A stretch of 64,000 nt of DNA from Bryum argenteum (lineage: Eukaryota; Streptophyta; Bryopsida; Bryales; Bryaceae), in contig CM073321.1 of assembly GCA_037043015.1 (NCBI GenBank), positions 625,001-689,000 on the forward strand, written 5' to 3'. A program made the translations under genes and the position numbers. Under the pieces are notes generated by a model, which was not told the origin of the DNA, searched no databases, and saw only the letters and a list, made by a program, of their open reading frames with translations. Within the stretch, counting starts at the first letter, position 1, and every line of letters starts with the position of its first letter. Of this stretch, positions 11,672-24,071 are shown piece by piece.

Positions 11672-12530
11672 TTATGTTTCAAAGTACTTCAATGAAACAT
11701 TACTGGTGAATTTGTTGGTCTTGTGGAGAACAAAGTAATGTTGCCATGTCTTCAAACAATGCACCATGGCAACCATCTCCTTTTCATGCGTTGGCCAATT
11801 GATTTGAGTGCCATCAAATTCCTTGCTCTCAAATACAATTGGCCTTCCTTCTTGCATGAGTACTCCCCCGATGGCAAAGTCACTTGCATCGGTGTGCACC
11901 TCAAAAGGCTTATCAAACTCCGGGAACTTCAATACCGGCGGGGAGGAGAGCTTCTCCTTGAGTTTTTTTCAAATGCTTGCACACATGAATTGGTCCCATC
12001 CAAGGCCAAGGTTTTCTTAAGCAAACCGGACATGGGCTTAACAATCTTGGAGAAGTTTTTTATGAACCTCCTATCATAATAGGCCAACTGAAACAATGAC
12101 CTCAATTCCCTCTGTGAAGTGGGTTGACTCCCCTTCTTGATTGCTTCTACCTTCTTGTGGTCCGGTTTGACACTTTGCCCCGTCATAATGAGTCTCAAGA
12201 ACTCAATCTCTTGCAAGCCAAACTCACTCTTCTCCCCATTTGCATGTAACTTTTTGTCCCGAAGTTTTTCAAGCACGATTGCAAGGTGTTGTGCATGCAC
12301 TTCCGCCGTTTTGGAGATCACCAATATGTCATGAATGTAACAATGACAAGCCCATCCATCTCTTGATGGAATATCGTATTCATGAAGGTTGTGAACATTG
12401 ATGAGACGTTGCACAACCCAAAAGGCATCAAAAAAGCCTTTACCACCTCCCAAATACACTTGGGAGGTGTGGAGTTAGAAGTGGGCTTATTCCCTTCAAC
12501 TCCCAAATCGGTTCTTAGCATCATCTAGAA
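11672..12530 (-). pseudogene. pol: E-B partial RT and RNase H
   Basis: RNase H (EVHTDASDFAIGGVLMQEG) is at 11932-11672. The RT remnant is 12530-11929, with MPFGLCNVSSMF and, after a frameshift, a catalytic box altered to YIHDILVISKT (YIHD instead of YIDD). The N-terminal half is absent, with the same join as in E-A. This copy could not polymerise even if translated. Confidence 0.85.
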
Positions 12531-12609
12531 CCGGTTTTCCTCTAACTCCTCCAAGTTCACCAAGTTGATTCTACTCCCTAACATGTTGGGAGCCTTGGTG
12601 AACTCCAAC

Positions 12610-12819
12610 TCAATCTTCTTTGCCTTCGGGGTTGGCAACCACTCTCAATGGCCACCTCATTATCTTTACCCCAAAGGTATCAAAAGAAGTCTTACATAAG
12701 CTGAGACCAATCCCATCCATTTCACAAACCTTGAAGTTTTCCACAAAGGTGAAGATTTGGCACTTCACTTCTACTGCCGTTGCTACAAGGAACGTTTGGT
12801 GAGGCTTGCCTCTTTGCAA
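12610..12819 (-). pseudogene. pol: E-B protease/linker-like segment
   Basis: Homologous to 5010-5303 of E-A (FVENFKVCEMDGIGLSLCKT). A frameshift follows at VVANPEGKED. Confidence 0.55.
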
Positions 12820-12909
12820 ACGTCACTTGGATGAGCTTGCTTCCTCAAATGGTAGCCCATCCTCTTCGATGCTTCGGGACTTATGAAGGAGTCGGTTGCC
12901 CCTTTGGTT

Positions 12910-13883
12910 AGGAGCAATGCATTGTCATGTGGCCTTCTTCATCACAATTCAAACAAGTAATGTAACTTGTCTCTTTTTATTATGGACTTGTCCCCACTTT
13001 GGGCTTGTCCTTGGCAAACTTGTCCTTCCCATCCTTGGAAGGCCTACTCTCACCACCCTAAAGCTTTTGCCAACCATTTTTCTTATGTTGGCTCTTGGAT
13101 AGTAATTTGCCTTGCTTTCCGGTTGAGGCCTCCTCTTTAGAGGCCTTTTGGTGACCTTCATCATCACCAATCCCTTTTTGCCAACTTGAGCAATTCGACC
13201 CAAGTCTCCGGCAATCTCGGCATCTTGAATAATGCCCGCTCCACCCAATCTTAGAGTCCATTGAAGAAAATGACCTATTTGGCCAATTCATCTAACTTCG
13301 GGAGCACATTCAAATGTGCATTGAAATCCTTCACATAGGCATGAAGAGTGTCCGTTTGCTTCAATTGCACAAGGGCCATGCCATCCCGAATCTCTTGGTA
13401 CTCCGCGGTGAAGCGATCACTTAGGATCCCCTTGAAACCGGTCCAAGTCAAGTTGCTCACCACTGCCGCGTTCTCATCCCGGTAACAAGTCCACCACTAA
13501 ACAGCATGCTCTTTCAAGAAGGTCACGGTAATATTGAACTTGTCCTCTTCACGAGCTCTTTGGGCTTCAAAGTTGAGCTCAAGTTCCACAATGAAGTCCT
13601 TGACCTTGTTTGCCTTCCCCAATCCCGTGAAGGAAGAGGGCAAGTTGGTCTTGCACAACTTGCGGGAAGAAGGGCATGATGCCCTTCCCTTGAGCTCCTT
13701 AATCTCTTCTTCCAAGACTTGAAGAGTTTTGACAAGCTCATTGAACCATTCATCTCGTGCCTTCCGCTTGTGGCCGTGTTTCCCGAGAACGGGACTTAGA
13801 GGATTTTCTTCTTCCTCATGGTGAGTGTCCTCCTCACAACTAGCAACTTCTCTTTGGTCCCCTTGATCCTCTTTTATTTCCAC
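12910..13883 (-). pseudogene. gag: E-B gag with intact CCHC knuckle frame
   Basis: The N-terminal acidic region and Gag core run 13883-13275, broken by a TAG at 13495-13497 (where E-A reads a Met/Trp context) and by TAG and TAA before the C-terminal part. The zinc knuckle at 12914-12955 keeps CX2CX4HX4C. Nearly identical to the E-D gag (22955-23940) over its whole length. Confidence 0.82.
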
Positions 13884-13941
13884 CGGCTCCTCCGATGGAC
13901 TTTAAGAAGACTCCTCATGAGGGGCATCCCTGGCCACAAAG

Positions 13942-14005
13942 GCTTAACTACGTGTCTTCGGGCCACATCACAAGCTTAACTACGTGTCTTCGGGCCACAT
14001 CACAA
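13942..14005. repeat. 32-bp tandem duplication in the E-B leader
   Basis: GCTTAACTACGTGTCTTCGG... occurs twice in a row (13942-13973 and 13974-14005). E-D has one copy at the same place. Confidence 0.9.
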
Positions 14006-14058
14006 GCTTCCCGCCTCTCATGCCATCCTACTCTTGATTGGATCCCATTACGTAGCCT

Positions 14059-14070
14059 GCTCTGATACCA
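14059..14070 (-). promoter_or_regulatory. Primer-binding site of E-B
   Basis: GCTCTGATACCA is the reverse complement of the initiator tRNA-Met PBS, two bases from the LTR. Confidence 0.94.
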
Positions 14071-14072
14071 AG

Positions 14073-15564
14073 TGTCGCAACCCTAATTACTCCAACTCAT
14101 TTTTTTCTTCTTAATGAGACTTTTTTGGTAGCGGAATCCCGGCTCACTTAGTTGGTAGCAACCGGCCACGACTTTGCTAACACTGCACATACCAAGCACA
14201 CACAATGTTAGCACCATTTCTAGTCAAGGTGTCCAACCCACCTTGACGCCCCCAACTCATTACCCGGAACCCGTAAACCGGAACTCCCACAAAACACATG
14301 GGCATGCCACTTGGTGGCACGGGGCGGCCTTCCACACATTTCCAAGCTCCCAAGGGTGCTACTAATCACCCCCGGAGCTAACCGCCCTTATCCATTTTCC
14401 AACTTCCCACTAGTCCCCTTCCACTCTTGTTTCTCACCCCATTCGGAACTTTGCCGGAAATCCTCCCGGAATCCGGCACTAGTTTTCCCGGGGACTAGTT
14501 TGGGGCGGGACTCTTTGCAACCCAATGTTGCGGAATGCTCAAGAGCTTCCCACAATACCCAAGATGTAGGAGTGAGGCTTCCTTTCCATGCCTCACCTTC
14601 TTGAGCCATTCCCGGTTACTCCCGGGAACCGGCACTACTTATCACGGGGACTAATTTGGAGAGGGACACTTCCCAACCCCATGTTTAGAGATGCTCCAAA
14701 GCACTCTCTACTTTCTACAAGGTGCGGGAGTGAGGCTCCATCCCAAGCCTCACCCCTTGGAGCCACCCCGGCTTCTCAACGCACCATGTGCAAGTGAGGA
14801 GAGAGACCACCCCTCCTCATAGTACTCTTTGGAGTCTTCCGTAGGCCCCCCCCATCTTGTGTTGAAGGGCCTTCCGTGACACACTTTTGTTTTGGAAGAC
14901 CACCCGTTTTTGCCTTAGCCTCAAAAACGGGCCGTATCTTCTTCTCGGGCTAACTTGTAGCTCAGTCATCCAAATGGGTCGTGCGAGCCCATTTTCAATA
15001 TCTACTCTTTGAGTAGATGTCGATGGACTCCCCACTTCTCCCAATCGGAGCTTCCGTGTGGGACCTATGCTCCTCTGAACATTCGGGAGTCCCGGGAGGC
15101 AGCAGTCTCGGAGTCCCGAAGTCCCGATGCTTTGGAGAGCTATATCTCCCAAAGCATTGCTTTGCTCCTCACGAGCCTAAGCATTTTGGAAAGCTCTTGT
15201 CTAGAGCTTTCCATAGCCATGCAACATGCCGCCATCCATGAAGGACGACATTTTGAGTCCCGAAAGGCAACACTCCCGAGTCCCGGAGTGTCCCGGAACG
15301 CGCTCCAACTTTGGAGAGTCATATCTCATGACTCACAACTCCAAATCGCGCGTTCTTTGGACCCATGGGTGCGTGCTCAAACAAGGTTTCCTACCATGTA
15401 AGACACGCCTCCAAGTTCGTCCCAAGCACAATGCCATTGCGTGCTGTTTGCTCGGGACTCTCCTTGGTCTCCTCACCTTGTCTCTTGCCAAGCCCAGGGC
15501 GTCACTCCCGGGGTCCTCTTGGCTCACCACGGTGTTCGGGCATCCTTTGGGAAGGGATGTGACA
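14073..15564 (-). repeat. 5' LTR of E-B (1492 bp)
   Basis: In plus-strand reading it starts TGTCGCAACCC and ends GGGATGTGACA. It is colinear with the other LTRs of the family. Confidence 0.92.
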
Positions 15565-16420
15565 AGAATCAACTTGGTGAACTTGGAGGAGTTAGAGGAA
15601 ATCCAGTTCTAGATGATGCTAAGGACCAATTTGGGAGTTGAAGGGAACAAGCCCACTTCTAACTCCACACCTCCTAAGTGGATTTGGGAGGTCGTCTAAG
15701 GCTTTGGTGATGCCTTTTGGGTTGTGCAACGCCCCATCAATGTTCACAACCCTCATGAATACGGTATCCATCAAGAGATGGATGGGCTTGTCATAGATAC
15801 ATTCATGACATATTGGTGATCTCCAATACGACGGAAGTTCATACATAGCACCTTTCAATTGTGCTAAAAAAACTTTGGGACAATAAGTTACATGCTAATG
15901 GGGAGAAGAGTGAGTTGGCTTGCTAGAGATGGAAATCTTGGGACACATTATGACGGGGCAAAGTGTCAAACCGGAGCACAAGAAGGTGGAAGCAATCAAG
16001 AAGGGGAGCCAACCCACTTCACAAAGGGAATTGAGGTCATTGTTTGGGTTGGCCTATTATGATAGGAGGTTCATAAAAGAACTTTTCCAAGATTGCTAAG
16101 CCCATGTCCGGTTTGCTTAAGAAACACTTGGCCTTAGATGGGACCGATCCATGTGTGCATGCATTTTCAAAAAAAAACTCAAGGAGAAGCTCTCCTCCCC
16201 GCCGGTATTGAAGTTCCCGGAGTTTGATAAGCCTTTTGAGGTGCACACCGATGCAAGTGACTTTGCCATCGGGGGAGTGCTCATGGAAGAAGGTAGCCAA
16301 TTGCATGAAAAGGAGATGTTTGCCGTAGTGTATTGTTTGAAAACATGGCAACATTACCTTGGTCTCCACAAGACCAAGGTATTTACCAATAATGTTTCAT
16401 TGAAGTACTTTGAAACATAA
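15565..16420 (+). pseudogene. pol: E-C partial RT and RNase H
   Basis: The RT remnant (15700-16150) is heavily shifted; ATTCATGACATATTGGTGAT stands where other copies encode the YIDD box. RNase H (16151-16420) reads FEVHTDASDFAIGGVLMEEG but lacks about 20 residues that E-A has after that motif (the stretch around FESKEFDGTQINWP). The same gap is in E-D, so E-C and E-D form a subfamily distinct from E-A/E-B. Confidence 0.83.
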
Positions 16421-16446
16421 GCCAAAGTTACACCCAAGCAATTGAG

Positions 16447-17211
16447 GTGGCATGTTACCTTAGTGCTCATAAATGTGGAGTTGATTCACAAGCCGGGCCG
16501 AGTGAATGGGCGCCGGATGCACTAGGTTGGAATGATGAACATAAGTCAAATACCACGCAAGTCTTGAGAGTGATGTATGCGGGAGAAGGTGATTTGGCAA
16601 AACGGATAAGGGAGGCGTATATGAGAGACCCCGAGGCTGAAAAGTTCTTAAGTGAACTAAGGTGTGGCAAGAAGCCCAACGAAATCCGGCTTCATCAAGG
16701 TATGATCAAGCTCAAGCAAAATAGGGTGTGTGTTCCAAAGGGCATGTGGAGGTTGAGTGTGTGCTCAAGGAGGAGCATGACAACCGCTTGGCCGGGCATA
16801 GGGGAGGAGAAGTCCACCATATGCTCGGTTTCAAAGAGGTTCTATTGGCCCGAAATGAAGGAACACATTGCCCATTTTGTGAAGACTTGTATCACTTGTG
16901 AACTCAACCGGGCGTCATATCAAAAGAAAGTGGGTTGGTTACGGCCTTTGCCTATCCAGGATGGTCCATGGGAGTGTGTCTCCATAGATTTCATTACAAG
17001 CCTTCTGGAGTCACGAAGAAGTGACGCCATCTTTGTGGTGGTGAATAGGTTTTGTAAGTTGGCAAGGATGGAGCCAACAAAAGGGATGGCGACCGCCTTT
17101 GACAAGGTGGTGCTCCTTTTCAACATTTGGTGGCGGCATCATGGGTTGCCGAAGACCAAAGTGATAGGAGTGATTACTTGGGTTAAGCGGTTGGTAGCCA
17201 TAATGCATTGA
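16447..17211 (+). pseudogene. pol: E-C partial integrase, longest open copy (254 aa)
   Basis: One open frame covers the RNase H/integrase linker (LAKRIREAYMRDPEAEKF), the zinc-finger region (partly out of frame at SRRSMTTAWPG; intact FYWPEMKEHIAHFVKTC then ITCELNRASYQKK) and the core start (DGPWECVSIDFITSLLESR; HGLPKTKVIGV). It ends where the core is deleted in every copy. Its inverted partner at 20971-21736 is almost identical and differs by one extra C that breaks the frame. Confidence 0.85.
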
Positions 17212-17468
17212 GGCATGGTGCTATGAGTCAATCGCCGCCCAAGGTGGCTTATGTGTGAAGCCACTTATGCCTAACGACCTAGCTTTTGAATGGATTGCAA
17301 TCGGAGATGGAACAAAGCCAAGGTGCAAAAGACTTGATAGCCATGAGATAGCAACTTATTGAAAAGGACCATGAAAAACCTCGACAAGGCCCCAAGAGGT
17401 ATGTGAAACAAGTTAACAAAGGGCGGCCTCATGAGGAGTATGAGGAGGGCTAAAAGGTGTAGAAGAAT

Positions 17469-17894
17469 GTGAAAAATCTCACCTTACCGGATGGCTTGAC
17501 TCCCATATCCATGGCAAAGTATATGAGTCCATTTGTCATTGCAAAACGGTTGTTTGAGGATGTGTATAAGTTGGGCTTACCACCGGAGACCATGATTTAT
17601 CCCACCTTCCATGTGTCATTACTCAAGCCATATCACAAAGATAAGGTGAGGCCGGAACGCAAGCAAGTGTTGCGGCCTCCACCTGAACTACTTGGTGATC
17701 ACTTGGAGTTTGGAGTAAAAGGCATTATGAACTGCCAGATCACCAAGAAAAAGGGCAAATAATACTAGGTGAAGAGGCGGGCGTACCATGAGAAGAAAAC
17801 AACATGGGTTGAGGCCAAATACATGGCCAATGCAAAGGAGATGGTGGAAAGGTATGAAAGCCAAAGGAGATCCAAGACACCGAGAGAGCCTTGA
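17469..17894 (+). pseudogene. pol: E-C integrase C-terminus and chromodomain
   Basis: Reads LPPETMIYPTFHVSLLKPYH, then PPPELLGDHLEFGVKGIMN, then, after a stop and frameshift, the chromodomain end (ANAKEMVERYESQRRSKTP). It lacks the TAA that interrupts the E-A copy. Confidence 0.82.
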
Positions 17895-17937
17895 TGAGGA
17901 CATCAACCTTTGAAGTGGGGTGAATTACCACACTTGT

Positions 17938-19427
17938 TGTCGCAACCCTAATTACTCCAATACACTTTTTTTGCTTAGTGAGCCTTACTTGGTAGCGGAA
18001 TCCCGGCTCACTTAGTTGGTAGCAACCGGCCACGACTTTGCTAACACTGCACATACCAAGCACACACAATGTTAGCACCATTTCTAGTCAAGGTGTCCAA
18101 CCGACCTTGACTCCCCCTACTCATTACCCGGAACCCGTAAACCGGAACTCTCACAAAACACATGGGCATGCCACTTGGTGGCACGGGGCGGCCTTCCACA
18201 AATGTCCAAGCTCCCAAGAGTGTTACTAATCACCCCCGGAGCTAACCGCCCTTATCCATTGTCCAACTTCCCACTAGTCCCCTTGCACTCTTGTTTCTCA
18301 CTCCATTCGGGACTTTGCCGGAAATCCTCCCGGAATCCGGCACTAGTTTTCCCGGGGACTAGTTTGGAGCGGGACTCTTTCCACCCCAATGTTGCGGGAT
18401 GCTCAAGAGCATCCCACAATGCCCAAGATGTAGGAGTGAGGCTTCTTAACCATGCCTCATCTTCTTCAGCCATTGCCGGTCACTCCCGGGAACCGGCACT
18501 ACTTATTACGGGGACTAACTTGGAGAGGGACACATCCCAACCCCATGTTTAGAGATGCTCCAAAGCACTCTCTATTTTCCACAAGGTGCGGGAGTGAGGC
18601 CCCATCCCAAGCCTCACCCCATGGAGTTACCCCGGCTCCTCAGGGCACCATGTGCAAGTGAGGAGGGAGACCACCCCTCCTCATAGTACTCTCCGGAGTC
18701 TTCGGTAGGCCCCCCCCTCTTGTGATGAGGGGCCTTCCGTGACACACTTTTGTTTTGGAAGACCACCCGTTTTTGCCTTAGCCTCAAAAACGGGCCGTAT
18801 CTTCTTCTCGGGCTAACTTGTAGCTCAGTCATCCAAATGGGACGTGCGAGCCCATTTTCAACATCTACTCTTTGAGTGGATGTCGATGGACTCCTCACTT
18901 GTCCCAGTCGGAGCTTCCATGTGGGAGCTATGCTCCTCTGAACATTCGGGAGTCCCGGGAGGCAGCAGTCCCGGAGTCCCGAAGTCCCGATGCTTTGGAG
19001 AGCCATATCTCTCAAAGCATTGCTTTGCTCATCACAAGCCTTAGCATTTTGGAAAGCTCTTGTCTAGAGCTTTCCATAGACATGCAACATGCCGCCATCC
19101 ATGAAGGACGACATTTTGAGTCCCGAAAGGCAACACTCCCGAGTCCCGGAGTGTCCTGGAACGCGCTCCAACTTTGGAGAGTCATATCTCATGACTTACA
19201 ACTCCAAATCGCGCGTTCTTTGGACCCGTGGGTGCGTGCTCAAACAAGGTTTCCAACCATGTAAGGCACACCACCCAATTCGTCCCAAGCACGACGCCAT
19301 TGCGTGCTGTTTGCTCGGGACTCCCCTTGGTCACTTCACCTTGTCTCTTGCCAAGCCCGGGGCGTCACTCCCGGGGTCCTCTCGGCTCACCACGGTGTTC
19401 GGGCATCCTTTGGAAAGGGATGTGACA
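17938..19427 (-). repeat. 3' LTR of E-D (1490 bp)
   Basis: Plus-strand reading begins TGTCGCAACCC and ends GGGATGTGACA, then the polypurine tract complement CTCACCCCC. The left flank CTTGT would be its target duplication. Confidence 0.9.
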
Positions 19428-20288
19428 CTCACCCCCTGCAAACAGCGTCGATGCCCTCATCGACATCCTCTCTTGTTGGCAGTACCAAGTTCTTGAGGTA
19501 GCCGCCTCCTTGGCACTTGCATTGCGTTCCAGGGTAGCTAGCCCCGCAATGCTCCAAGCATCCTTTTACTTGGAAAGTGGCTATGTCTCAAAGGTGGCAC
19601 CCGATAGGTCTAAGGTCCTTTCCACCCAAGGACTTTCCTTGGAAGGACCCACATAAACTAGACCTATCCACTTTGAGACTCACTTGGAAGGCCCCCAATG
19701 GCCCCAAGTTAGGCTCAACTAGCCCATCATACTCACATGACTTAGAATTGAATTCAAGGCTAACCAACATTTTCTTGGTCGCAACACCAAGCCCTCTTTT
19801 CAAACACTTAGGCTCTCAAGTGGTGAACTTTGCTCGCCTAGGGGTAATGCTAAGTCCCGCCCGACCTAGCCTTTGCTTCACTCTACCGAGACATGGGTGA
19901 TCAAGCCATGCGTTGACGATGGTCAACCCGCAAAGGGCACTTTTATGAGCCCGTGCCACTACCTTGCTCCCGCCCGAGCAAGTCCTAAGCTTGAGAGTCG
20001 TGGGAGTTCACCCACTCACAACTCCCAAGCCAAGGTCCCTGTTTTGCAGCATTCCAAGTATTGGCTTCGCGTATCCTTCAACCTCTTCTAACCAACCTAG
20101 CAATCCAAAATGAGATTCGGACTCATCTCACTTCCAACATGCAATTAAGGAACTTGCCAGCAACTTAATTGTCAACCAAGTATTACAACATGTGTCAAAT
20201 GCACCATTGGCACCAAATGCTAGACAAAACTTAGGCCAAGTGTACACAAGTGTGGTAATTCACCCCACTTCAAAGGTTGATGTCCTCA
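19428..20288 (-). other. E-D noncoding 3' region
   Basis: About 860 bp matching the 3' regions of E-A and E-B. It includes the conserved inverted repeat around 19600-19680 and the shared block GTTTTGCAGCATTCCAAGTA. No protein-like ORF. Confidence 0.75.
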
Positions 20289-21736
20289 TCAATGCTTTCT
20301 CGGTGTCTTGGATCTCCGTTGGCTTTCATACCTTTCCACCATCTCCTTTTCATTGGCCATAGACTCGACCTCAACCCATGTTGTTTCCTTCTCATGGTAC
20401 CCCCGCCTCTTCACCAAGTATTATTAGCCTTTTTTCTTGATGATCCGGCAGTTCATAATGCCTTTTACTCCAAACTCCAAGTGATCACCAAGTAGTTCGG
20501 GTGGAGGCCGCATCACTTGCTTGCGTTCCGCCTCACCTTATCTTTGTGATATGGCTTGAGTAATGACACATGGAAGGTGGGATAAATCATGGTCTCCGGT
20601 GGTAAGCCCAACTTATACACATCCTCAAACAACCGTTTTGCAATGACAAATGGACTCACATACTTTGCCATGGATATGGGAGTCAAGCCATCCGGTAAGG
20701 TGAGATTTTTCACATCCTACCACACCTTTTAGCCCTCCTCATACTCCTCATGAGGCCGCCCTTTGTTAACTTGTTTCACATACCTCTTGGGGCCTTGTCG
20801 AGGTTTTTCATGGTCCTTTTCAATAAGTTGCTATCTCATGGCTATCAAGTCTTTTGCACCTTGGCTTTGTTCCATCTCCGATTGCAATCCATTCAAAAGC
20901 TAGGTCGTTAGGCATAAGTGGCTTCACACATAAGCCACCTTGGGCGGCGATTGACTCATAGCACCATGCCTCAATGCATTATGGCTACCAACCGCTTAAC
21001 CCAAGTAATCACTCCTATCACTTTGGTCTTCGGCAACCCATGATGCCGCCACCAAATGTTGAAAAGGAGCACCACCTTGTCAAAGGCGGTCGCCATCCCT
21101 TTTGTTGGCTCCATCCTTGCCAACTTACAAAACCTATTCACCACCACAAAGATGGCGTCACTTCTTCGTGACTCCAGAAGGCTTGTAATGAAATCTATGG
21201 AGACACACTCCCATGGACCATCCTGGATAGGCAAAGGCCGTAACCAACCCACTTTCTTTTGATATGACGCCCGGTTGAGTTCACAAGTGATACAAGTCTT
21301 CACAAAATGGGCAATGTGTTCCTTCATTTCGGGCCAATAGAACCTCTTTGAAACCGAGCATATGGTGGACTTCTCCTCCCCTATGCCCGGGCCAAGCGGT
21401 TGTCATGCTCCTCCTTGAGCACACACTCAACCTCCACATGCCCTTTGGAACACACACCCTATTTTGCTTGAGCTTGATCATACCTTGATGAAGCCGGATT
21501 TCGTTGGGCTTCTTGCCACACCTTAGTTCACTTAAGAACTTTTCAGCCTCGGGGTCTCTCATATACGCCTCCCTTATCCGTTTTGCCAAATCACCTTCTC
21601 CCGCATACATCACTCTCAAGACTTGCGTGGTATTTGACTTATGTTCATCATTCCAACCTAGTGCATCCGGCGCCCATTCACTCGGCCCGGCTTGTGAATC
21701 AACTCCACATTTATGAGCACTAAGGTAACATGCCAC
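20289..21736 (-). pseudogene. pol: E-D chromodomain and partial integrase
   Basis: Chromodomain and integrase C-terminus span 20713-20289, and the zinc finger plus core start 21736-20971. Protein sequence is almost identical to E-C at 16447-17211 (LAKRIREAYMRDPEAEKF, DGPWECVSIDFITSLLESR). One inserted C (CCCGGGCC near 21387) shifts the frame at the zinc finger. It has the same missing core segment as the other copies. Confidence 0.84.
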
Positions 21737-21762
21737 CTCAATTGCTTGGGTGTAACTTTGGC

Positions 21763-22564
21763 TTATGTTTCAAAGTACTTCAATGAAACATTATTGGTAA
21801 ATACCTTGGTCTTGTGGAGACCAAGGTAATGTTGCCATGTTTTCAAACAATACACTACGGCAAACATCTCCTTTTCATGCAATTGGCTTCCTTCTTCCAT
21901 GAGCACTCCCCCGATGGCAAAGTCACTTGCATCGGTGTGCACCTCAAAAGGCTTATCAAACTCCGGGAACTTCAATACCGGCGGGGAGGAGAGCTTCTCC
22001 TTGAGTTTTTTTTTGAAAATGCATGCACACATGGATCGGTCCCATCTAAGGCCAAGTGTTTCTTAAGCAAACCGGACATGGGCTTAGCAATCTTGGAAAA
22101 GTTCTTTTATGAACCTCCTATCATAATAGGCCAACCCAAACAATGACCTCAATTCCCTTTGTGAAGTGGGTTGGCTCCCCTTCTTGATTGCTTCCACCTT
22201 CTTGTGCTCCGGTTTGACACTTTGCCCCGTCATAATGTGTCCCAAGATTTCCATCTCTAGCAAGCCAACTCACTCTTCTCCCCATTAGCATGTAACTTAT
22301 TGTCCCAAAGGTTTTTTAGCACAATTGAAAGGTGCTATGTATGAACTTCCGTCGTATTGGAGATCACCAATATGTCATAAATGTAACAATGACAAGCCCA
22401 TCCATCTCTTGATGGATACCGTATTCATGAGGGTTGTGAACATTGATGGGGCGTTGCACAACCCAAAAGGCATCACCAAAGCCTTAGATGACCTCCCAAA
22501 TCCACTTAGGAGGTGTGGAGTTAGAAGTGGGCTTATTCCCTTCAACTCCCAAATCGGTTCTTAG
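21763..22564 (-). pseudogene. pol: E-D partial RT and RNase H
   Basis: RNase H (22032-21763) is identical at the protein level to E-C, including the roughly 20-residue gap. The RT remnant (22564-22040) has frameshifts, and the YIDD box is lost in the same way as in E-C. Confidence 0.83.
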
Positions 22565-22570
22565 CATCAT

Positions 22571-22864
22571 CTAGAACCGGTTTTCCTCTAACTCCTCCAA
22601 GCTCACCAAGTTGATTCTACTCCCTAAGAGGTTGGGAGCCTTGGTGAACTCCAACTCAATCTCCTTGCTTTCGGGGTTGGCAACCACTGTCAATGGCCAC
22701 CTGATTATCTTTACCCCATAGGTATCAAAGGAAGTCTTACATAAGATGAGACCAACCCCATCCATTTCACAAACCTTGAAGTTTTCCACAAAGGTGAAGA
22801 TTTGGCACTTCACTTCTACTGCCGTTGCTACAAGGAACGTTTGGTGAGGCTTGCCTCTTTGCAA
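22571..22864 (-). pseudogene. pol: E-D protease/linker-like segment
   Basis: A 97-residue open segment like 5010-5303, with its own substitutions (GVGLILCKTSFDTYGVKIIR). It is the place where E-D stops resembling E-B closely. Confidence 0.55.
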
Positions 22865-22954
22865 ACGTCACTTGGATGAGCTTGCTTCCTCAAATGGTAG
22901 CCCATCCTCTTCGATGCTTCGGGACTTATGAAGGAGTCGGTTGCCCCTTTGGTT

Positions 22955-23940
22955 AGGAGCAATGCATTGTCATGTGGCCTTCTTCATCACAATTCAAACA
23001 AGTAATGTAACTTGTCTCTTTTTATTATGGACTTGTCCCCACTTTGGGCTTGTCCTTGGCAAACTTGTCCTTCCCATCCTTGGAAGGCCTACTCTCACCA
23101 CCCTAAAGCTTTTGCCAACCATTTTTCTTATGTTGGCTCTTGGATAGTAATTTGCCTTGCTTTCCGGTTGAGGCCTCCTCTTTAGAGGCCTTTTGGTGAC
23201 CTTCATCATCACCAATCCCTTTTTGCCAACTTGAGCAATTCGACCCAAGTCTCCGGCAATCTCGGCATCTTGAATAATGCCCGCTCCACCCAATCTTAGA
23301 GTCCATTGAAGAAAATGACCTATTTGGCCAATTCATCTAACTTCGGGAGCACATTCAAATGTGCATTGAAATCCTTCACATAGGCATGAAGAGTGTCCGT
23401 TTGCTTCAATTGCACAAGGGCCATGCCATCCCGAATCTCTTGGTACTCCGCGGTGAAGCGATCACTTAGGATCCCTCAAACCGGTCCAAGTCAAGTTGCT
23501 CACCACCGCAAGGCGTTCTCATCCCGGTAACAAGTCCACCACTAAACAGCATGCTCTTTCAAGAAGGTCACGGTAATATTGAACTTGTCCTCTTCACGAG
23601 CTCTTTGGGCTTCAAAGTTGAGCTCAAGTTCCACAATGAAGTCCTTGACCTTGTTTGCCTTCCCCAATCCCGTGAAGGAAGAGGGCAAGTTGGTCTTGCA
23701 CAACTTGCGGGAAGAAGGGCATGATGCCCTTCCCTTGAGCTCCTTAATCTCTTCTTCCAAGACTTGAAGAGTTTTGACAAGCTCATTGAACCATTCATCT
23801 CGTGCCTTCCGCTTGTGGCCGTGTTTCCCGAGAACGGGACTTAGAGGATTTTCTTCTTCCTCATGGTGAGTGTCCTCCTCACAACTAGCAACTTCTCTTT
23901 GGTCCCCTTAGTCCGCTTTTATTTCCACCGGCTCCTCCGA
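22955..23940 (-). pseudogene. gag: E-D gag with intact CCHC knuckle frame
   Basis: Nearly base-for-base the same as the E-B gag, including the TAG in the core (at about 23540) and the stops before the knuckle. It differs by a small indel near 23476-23520. The zinc knuckle at 22959-23000 retains CX2CX4HX4C. Confidence 0.82.
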
Positions 23941-24071
23941 TGGACTTTAAGAAGACTCCTCATGAGGGGCATCCCTGGCCACAAAGGCTTAACTACGTGT
24001 CTTCGGGCCACATCACAAGCTTCCGGCCTCTGGTGCCATCCTACTCTTGATTGGATCCCATTACGTAGCCT

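Larger units (their letters stand above)
9983..15564 (-). mobile_element. E-B: chromovirus, main part (5' LTR to proximal 3' region)
   Basis: Read on the minus strand: 5' LTR 14073-15564, PBS, gag, protease-like segment, partial RT, RNase H, partial integrase, chromodomain, then the 3' region, which is cut by E-A at 9982/9983 and continues at 2397-2024. Its 3' LTR must lie left of the window beyond E-0. The right flank at 15565 is pol sequence of another family member (E-C), so E-B is an insertion in E-C. Confidence 0.9.
15565..17937 (+). mobile_element. E-C: pol-region fragment of a chromovirus
   Basis: It begins at the end of the protease-like segment (ATCAACTTGGTGAACTTGGA) and ends at CACACTTGT just past the chromodomain. 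It is cut on the left by E-B and on the right by E-D. Its 5' part should lie left of the window, and its 3' LTR is probably 25587-26753. Confidence 0.85.
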
